Positions 29,029 through 34,299 of a stretch of DNA of 34,299 nt are shown piece after piece (the stretch's first letter is position 1; every line of letters begins with the position of its first letter). A program made the position numbers and the translations under genes. Below the pieces are notes generated by a model. It saw only the letters and a list, made by a program, of their open reading frames with translations, did no database searches and was not told where the DNA came from. This DNA comes from Pseudomonadota bacterium (GTDB lineage Bacteria > Pseudomonadota > Alphaproteobacteria > Rhizobiales > Pleomorphomonadaceae): contig JAGSYU010000021.1 of assembly GCA_018262575.1 (NCBI GenBank), positions 1 through 34,299 of the forward strand, read 5' to 3'.

Positions 29029-29727
29029 TCACACGGCGGGAACCACCGGGCGCTCGATGACCTTGACGATAGTGCCGACCGGCACGCGCTCGAACAGGTC
29101 GATGACGTCCTGGTTGATCAGCCGGATGCAGCCGGAAGAGACGTTGCTGCCAATGGTCCAGGGCTCCACCGTGCCGTGAATGCGGTAAAGCGTGTCGACG
29201 TTGCCCTGATACAGATAGTGGGCGCGGGCGCCGAGCGGATTGTCCGGACCGCCGGGCATGCCGCGGGCCCACTTGCGGGCCTTGGGATCGCGCGCCTGCA
29301 TTTCCACCGGAGGATGCCAGGACGGCCACTTCGCCTTGCGACGGATGACGGCGGCGCCTGCCCAGGCAAAGCCCTCGCGACCGACGCCGATGCCATAGCG
29401 CATCGCCCTTCCCTCGCCCAGCACCAGATAGAGATAGCGAGCAGGCGTGTCGACGATGATGGTGCCGGCCGGCTCCTCGGTCACGTAATCGACTTCCCGG
29501 CGCAGGAAAGCCGGGTTGACGCGCGTCAGGTCGACGGCGGGAACGGTGAACCCACCATCCTTCATTTCGCCATACATCGCCGCATAATCGGCGGACGGCC
29601 GAGGATAGTGCCCCGGCTTGGCCGGATCGATGAGCGGCGGCATCGCCGGCACCCCGGGGACAGAAACGCAAGCGGCAAGGGCGAGAGGCAGCGCGGCCAG
29701 AAAGGCTCGCCTGGACGGTAGGTTCAT
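29029..29727 (-). CDS. L,D-transpeptidase (YkuD domain), probable lipoprotein
   Basis: The 232-residue protein starts MNLPSRRAFLAALPLALAAC. That is a twin-arginine-like SRRAFL motif running into a lipobox (LAAC, lipidated Cys20), so it is probably a periplasmic lipoprotein. The YkuD catalytic domain spans about 85-230: IIVDTPARYLYLVLGEGRAM, then IHGTVEPWTIGSNVSSGCIR with catalytic His and Cys (motif SSGC). Such enzymes form 3-3 peptidoglycan cross-links or attach proteins to peptidoglycan. The frame opens 11 codons earlier at 29760, but only ATG 29727 puts the signal peptide at the start, with GGAG just upstream. It lies 93 bp after hflX. Confidence 0.9.
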   Translation of the reverse strand: MNLPSRRAFLAALPLALAACVSVPGVPAMPPLIDPAKPGHYPRPSADYAAMYGEMKDGGFTVPAVDLTRVNPAFLRREVDYVTEEPAGTIIVDTPARYLYLVLGEGRAMRYGIGVGREGFAWAGAAVIRRKAKWPSWHPPVEMQARDPKARKWARGMPGGPDNPLGARAHYLYQGNVDTLYRIHGTVEPWTIGSNVSSGCIRLINQDVIDLFERVPVGTIVKVIERPVVPAV

Positions 29728-29820
29728 AGTCTCCACTTTCTGCTGATTCGTCGGTGGCATTCAGTCAACCCGATGAACGCACGATACTCCAGTCAGGTTG
29801 CCAAACTTGTACAGAGGATG

Positions 29821-31221
29821 TCAGTTTTCGGCGAGCGGATGCTGAATACGTTCGCCGTAGCGCTGATGAAACGCCGTCATCGACCGGTCGGCGACCCTGA
29901 CTGAAAGATGCAGAGTCCCGTTCTCACTCTCGTGCCGCTCCAGAACCTCGCCGTGGGCATAGAGCCAGGCGAGGCCCGCACCGTCGGACGGGTCGAGGGT
30001 GAGTTCGTGCACGGGCCGGCTCCCCAGCAACCGGGCTTCGATGGCCGCCAGCAATTCCGGCAGCCCCTCACCAGTCACGGCTGAGACGACGTGGCGCTCC
30101 TGCCCACCGGGCGACTCGGTTTCGGCGTTCCCGAGAAGAACGCTGCGCCGCGCCTCGTCGACGAGGTCGATCTTGTTCCACACCTCGATGATGCGATTGC
30201 GGTCCTCGGGGTCGAGGCCGAGCTGCTTCAGCACGTCCGCGACGTCGCTGGCCTGCGCTTCGGTATCCTTGTGCGAGATGTCGCGCACGTGCAGGATGAT
30301 CGACGCCTCGATCACTTCCTCAAGGGTCGCCCGGAAGGCGGCGACGAGATGGGTCGGCAGGTTGGAGATGAAGCCCACGGTGTCCGACAGGATGGCCTCG
30401 GTGCCGTGTGGCAGTTTGATGCGGCGAAGCGTCGGGTCGAGCGTCGCGAACAGCAGGTCCTGAGCGAAGACATCCGCCTCAGTTAGTCTGTTGAACAGCG
30501 TCGACTTGCCAGCGTTGGTGTAACCGACCAGCGCCACCACCGGATGCGGCACCTTGCGGCGCTGCCGCCGGTGCAGGTCGCGCGTGCGCTTGACTTGATC
30601 GAGATCGCCCTCGATGCGCGCAATCTTGTCCTGGAGTTGCCGGCGGTCGGCCTCGATCTGCGTTTCACCTGGACCACCAAGGAAGCCGAAACCGCCGCGC
30701 TGGCGCTCAAGGTGGGTCCATGACCGGACGAGACGCGACTTCTGGTACTTGAGGTGGGCTAACTCGACCTGCAGCCGGCCCTCGCGCGTGCGGGCGCGTT
30801 CGCCGAAGATCTCCAGGATGAGACCCGTGCGATCAATGACCTTGGTCTTCCAGGCCTTCTCGAGATTGCGCTGCTGAATGGGGGTCAGGGCGTGATCGAC
30901 GATCACGAGGTCGATTTCCTCGGCCGTTACCGTCTCGCCGATCTCCTCCACCTTGCCAGAGCCGAACAGCGTCGCCGGCTTGGGCTGGCTGACAGGCACG
31001 GGAATGGTGGCCCGAACATCAAGATCGATGGCCCTTGCAAGACCGAAGGCCTCCTCGACCCGTGCCTCAAGGTCGCGCTGGGCGGTTAGGGTCGCCTCGT
31101 CTCTGGCGCCTCGCTGACGGACGTCGGGCACAAGGACCAACGCCCTCGCTGCCTCTTCGATGCGATCCAGGCTTTTCTTGCGAGGATGCCCCCCCTCTTC
31201 AGGTTCCAGCTCGTCGGTCAC
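29821..31221 (-). CDS. hflX: GTPase HflX, GTG start
   Basis: The 466-residue protein has the HflX N-terminal domain ([11 protein letters not shown], then [17 protein letters not shown]) and the family signature [17 protein letters not shown] (from about 178). The GTPase domain follows: G1 GYTNAGKST (233-241), G3 [11 protein letters not shown] and G4 NKID. HflX binds the large ribosomal subunit and rescues or splits stalled ribosomes under stress. The start is GTG 31221, with GGGAGG 4-5 bp upstream. It follows hfq by 105 bp, a common alphaproteobacterial arrangement. A perfect 7-bp hairpin sits just before its SD. Confidence 0.97.
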   Translation of the reverse strand: MTDELEPEEGGHPRKKSLDRIEEAARALVLVPDVRQRGARDEATLTAQRDLEARVEEAFGLARAIDLDVRATIPVPVSQPKPATLFGSGKVEEIGETVTAEEIDLVIVDHALTPIQQRNLEKAWKTKVIDRTGLILEIFGERARTREGRLQVELAHLKYQKSRLVRSWTHLERQRGGFGFLGGPGETQIEADRRQLQDKIARIEGDLDQVKRTRDLHRRQRRKVPHPVVALVGYTNAGKSTLFNRLTEADVFAQDLLFATLDPTLRRIKLPHGTEAILSDTVGFISNLPTHLVAAFRATLEEVIEASIILHVRDISHKDTEAQASDVADVLKQLGLDPEDRNRIIEVWNKIDLVDEARRSVLLGNAETESPGGQERHVVSAVTGEGLPELLAAIEARLLGSRPVHELTLDPSDGAGLAWLYAHGEVLERHESENGTLHLSVRVADRSMTAFHQRYGERIQHPLAEN

Positions 31222-31235
31222 TTGACCTCCCGAAA

Positions 31236-31252
31236 GCCACGCTCAGCGTGGC
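31236..31252 (-). other. Hairpin between hfq and hflX, adjacent to the hflX SD
   Basis: GCCACGC-TGA-GCGTGGC on the minus strand is a perfect 7-bp stem with a 3-nt loop, followed by TTTCGGGAGG, where GGGAGG is the hflX SD. It could be a weak hfq terminator (TTTC tail) or a translation or stability element for hflX. The choice cannot be made from sequence. Confidence 0.4.
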
Positions 31253-31326
31253 CGAAATGCGATTTCCGCGGCGGCCCGCCCATGGGACGGACCGACACGG
31301 GCGGACAACAACGGAACAAACCAAAC

Positions 31327-31569
31327 TCAGTTCGGTTCCTCGCTGCCCTCGAAAAGGGCCAACGGCTGGGCCGGCATGATGGTGGAAATGGCGTGCTTGT
31401 AGACGAGCTGGGAGTGCCCGTCGCGCCGCAGCAAGACGCAGAAGTTATCGAACCAGGTGACCACGCCCTGCAACTTGACGCCGTTGATCAGAAAAATCGT
31501 AAGTGAAATCTTGTTCTTACGGACGTGGTTGAGGAAGGTGTCCTGAAGATTCTGAGCTCTGTCCGCCAT
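31327..31569 (-). CDS. hfq: RNA chaperone Hfq
   Basis: The 80-residue protein is a complete Sm-like Hfq: [20 protein letters not shown] (proximal-face Q8 and neighbours), [20 protein letters not shown] then [20 protein letters not shown], and ISTIMP with the YKHA segment of Sm2. The acidic tail GSEEPN is short, as in alphaproteobacteria. It forms a hexamer that pairs small RNAs with mRNAs. The frame is open further upstream, but ATG 31569 is the conserved start, with AAAAGG nine bases before it. The leader is strikingly A-rich, a possible target for Hfq self-regulation. Confidence 0.98.
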   Translation of the reverse strand: MADRAQNLQDTFLNHVRKNKISLTIFLINGVKLQGVVTWFDNFCVLLRRDGHSQLVYKHAISTIMPAQPLALFEGSEEPN

Positions 31570-31915
31570 TTTTTTCGGCCTTTTCGACTTCGTTTTTTTG
31601 TGAGGGGCAAACGCCACACCGACGCCATGCCTCGCCCGGTCTTATGGTTACGACGGGCGCGTCGGAAATTACCAGTCCATTTCGAGCGCGTGTCACAGTC
31701 GGCGCACGCAGGCTATCCGTGTTTCAGCAACAATGTGACAATTTTGCCGAGGGCGGTTCAGGTCGTCAAATCGAAGTGCAGGCCAGCCGCTGGAAAGCGA
31801 TTGCCCTGCTTTTCCTTCGCCTCAAACGCTGGCAAGCCTCCGGCTCCCGGCGGCGGCGCCCTACGCAAGCGCTGCTGGGCGATGGACGCTGTCTTCATAT
31901 GACGATCAGGTTGTC
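31570..31915 (-). promoter_or_regulatory. hfq leader and upstream region
   Basis: This 346-bp gap between the aminotransferase stop and hfq has no gene. The last 35 nt before hfq read as A-runs on the minus strand (ACAAAAAAAC, GTCGAAAAGG, CGAAAAAAATG), including the SD. A poor sigma-70-like pair (TTTCCG, 16 bp, CATAAG near 31665-31640) is the best I can see, and I do not trust it. hfq probably has its own promoter here. Confidence 0.35.
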
Positions 31916-32779
31916 TTAAATCGGCGTGCGTTCGGCGATATCGTGGAAGCGGCGACGCAGGCGGGCAGCGATACTGCCGGGCTCGCCGTTGGCCACTGTC
32001 ACGCCATCGACGCTCACCACCGGGCAGAGAATCGCCCCAGCCGAGGTGAGGAACACCTCGCGCGCCGCCTTCATCTCGGCCACGGTGAAACGCCGCTCCA
32101 CGACCGGCACGCCCTCGGCGGCCGCCACGTCCAGCAGGACCGAGCGCGTGATGCCGCGCAGAATGCCGCGGTCGGCCGGCCGGGTGACAATCCGCCCTTC
32201 CCCATCGACCAGCCAGACGTTGGCGGACGATCCCTCGGTGACGTATCCGTCGGCATCGACGAACACCGCCTCGAAGGCGCCGGCCTCGCGCGCGGCCTGC
32301 TTGGCGAGGGCGTTGGGCAACAGGCCGACCGTCTTGATGTCCACACGGTCCCAGCGATTGTCGGAAAGGGTGATGACCGACACGCCCTTTTCGTAGCGGA
32401 GCGCGGCGGCGGCGATATCCAGCGCCTTGGCGGTGGCCGTGAAGGTGGGTTTCGCGCCAACCGGGAAGGTGTGGTCGCGCGGCGCAGCACCGCGCGAAAT
32501 CTGCCAGTAGACATAGCCGTTCTCGACCCGGTTGCGGCGTGCGACCTCACGCAGCACGTGGGTCATCGCCGCCCGGCTCATCGGCGTCGCAATCCTGAGC
32601 TCGGCCAACGAGCGGTCAAGCCGATCGAGATGGCGACGGAGATCGATGATGGCGCCGTCCTTGATCTGGCAAGCCTCGTAGACCGCATCCGCGAATTGGT
32701 TGCCCCGGTCCTCGACGCTGATGACAGCCTGGCGCGACGGAACGTAGCGTCCGTTGACGTAAGTGATGCGCGAGGTCAT
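31916..32779 (-). CDS. D-amino-acid transaminase (class IV PLP aminotransferase)
   Basis: The 287-residue class IV aminotransferase has VNGRYVPSRQAVISVEDRGN then QFADAVYEACQIKDG, the region around IKTVGLLPNALAKQAAREAG with the PLP-binding lysine (K in ALAKQAA), and YVTEGSSANVWLVDGEG, typical of D-alanine/branched-chain-type fold-IV enzymes. Genes annotated as D-amino-acid transaminase commonly lie just before hfq in Hyphomicrobiales. The reaction (pyruvate or 2-oxoglutarate with D-Ala or D-Glu) is a family inference; branched-chain or other specificity cannot be excluded. ATG 32779 has GGAG 8 bp upstream. It follows lolD by 42 bp and is probably co-transcribed. Confidence 0.88.
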   Translation of the reverse strand: MTSRITYVNGRYVPSRQAVISVEDRGNQFADAVYEACQIKDGAIIDLRRHLDRLDRSLAELRIATPMSRAAMTHVLREVARRNRVENGYVYWQISRGAAPRDHTFPVGAKPTFTATAKALDIAAAALRYEKGVSVITLSDNRWDRVDIKTVGLLPNALAKQAAREAGAFEAVFVDADGYVTEGSSANVWLVDGEGRIVTRPADRGILRGITRSVLLDVAAAEGVPVVERRFTVAEMKAAREVFLTSAGAILCPVVSVDGVTVANGEPGSIAARLRRRFHDIAERTPI

Positions 32780-32821
32780 GGCCGGCTCTCCGAAAGCAAT
32801 GCGACAGGGCGGTTCAAAGGA

Positions 32822-33534
<713 letters not shown>

Positions 33535-33535
<1 letters not shown>

Positions 33536-34299
33536 TACTCGTACCTCAGCGCGTCGACGGGATCGAGACGGGCCGCCTTCCAGGCGGGATAGATGGTGGC
33601 GACGAAGGACAGCACCAGCGCCATGATGAGCACGCTGACCGTTTCGTGCATCTGCATGTCGGCGGGCAACTGGCTGAGGTAGTAGAGCTCGGGCGAAAAC
33701 AGCTCGGTCGAGGTCAGCCAGGACACGAACTGCCGGATCTTCTCGACATTGAGGCAGACGACGAGACCGAGTGCAAAGCCGGCGAGGGTGCCGGCGACGC
33801 CGATCGCCGAGCCGGTGATCAGGAAGATGCGCAGGATGGCGCCGCGGCTCGCGCCCATCGTCCTGAGGATGGCGATGTCGTGGCTTTTATCCTTCACCAG
33901 CATGGTCATGCCGGAGACGATGTTGAGAGCCGCCACCAGCACGATCAACGTCAGGATCATGAACATGACGTTGCGCTCGACCTCGAGGGCGGAGAAGAAG
34001 GTGACGTTGCGCTGCCGCCAGTCGGTAATCAGCACCGGTCGCCCGGCTTCGACGGTCATCTTGTCCTTGATCGTTCCGATGTCGTCGGGATTGTCGGTGA
34101 AGACGTCGATGGCGGTGACCTTGTCCTCCATCATGAAGAACTTCTGTGCCTCGGCGATCGGCATGAACACGAAGGTGCCGTCGTACTCACTCATGCCGAT
34201 CTTGAAGATGGTGGCAACCGGGTAGGCCTTGACGCGCGGCGTCGTGCCGAGCGCCGTGACATTGCCCTTGGGACTGACCAACGTCACCTTGTCGCCGAC
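33535..34299 (-). CDS. lolC: Lipoprotein-releasing system transmembrane protein, LolC/LolE type (5' end cut by window)
   Basis: About 254 C-terminal residues are visible; the frame is open to the window edge, so the start and first membrane helix lie beyond it. A periplasmic part ([20 protein letters not shown], then [12 protein letters not shown]) is followed by the FtsX/MacB-type membrane domain: helices at roughly 120-150, 170-200 and 220-240, with [20 protein letters not shown] and a C-terminal [18 protein letters not shown]. It forms the inner-membrane complex with LolD. A single lolC/E-like gene next to lolD is usual in alphaproteobacteria, where one fused-type LolF protein often replaces the LolC/LolE pair. 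Confidence 0.9.

Overview
The window reads as a GC-rich alphaproteobacterial chromosome segment, most likely from the order Hyphomicrobiales (Rhizobiales). The evidence is gene content: an AapJQMP general L-amino-acid ABC transporter, an aminotransferase-hfq-hflX string with an 80-residue Hfq, a membrane urate oxidase of the PuuD type, and a glgC-glgA-glgX-pgm operon. The genus cannot be fixed from sequence alone. Almost everything is on the minus strand; only the AraC-type regulator and a Tad-domain protein are on the plus strand. I see no tRNA, rRNA, insertion sequence, phage or CRISPR.

Left edge (1-1956): a 3'-truncated GH4 alpha-galactosidase (minus) faces a divergent AraC-family regulator. 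Their shared intergenic region carries two identical 7-bp direct repeats exactly 21 bp apart, a typical AraC-family operator layout.

Purine block (1978-13448, minus): uraH-xdhA-xdhB-xdhC, then an ATPase, two permeases and a BMP-family binding protein, with very tight or overlapping junctions, followed by puuD after a likely terminator. Together they can import a purine or nucleoside, oxidise hypoxanthine/xanthine to urate (XdhAB with maturation factor XdhC), oxidise urate to 5-hydroxyisourate (PuuD) and hydrolyse that (UraH). The OHCU decarboxylase and the allantoin steps are not in the window.

Amino-acid transport (13705-18131, minus): aapJ-aapQ-aapM-aapP, with a strong stem-loop just after aapJ. 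A 590-bp lower-GC gap then separates it from panC-panB (pantothenate synthesis). A lone plus-strand gene for a Tad-domain protein with a repetitive, probably beta-solenoid C-terminus follows. It ends in a bidirectional terminator shared with the glycogen operon.

Glycogen block (22077-28748, minus): glgC-glgA-glgX-pgm, covering glucose-1-phosphate supply, ADP-glucose formation, chain elongation and debranching; glgB and glgP are absent here. Right edge (29029-34299, minus): lolC/E-like (5' truncated)-lolD-aminotransferase, then hfq-hflX and a lipoprotein L,D-transpeptidase.

The window is mostly conserved metabolism. I found no clearly new system. The points most worth a second look are the Tad/solenoid protein, the structured leader of the uraH-xdh operon, and the AraC direct repeats.
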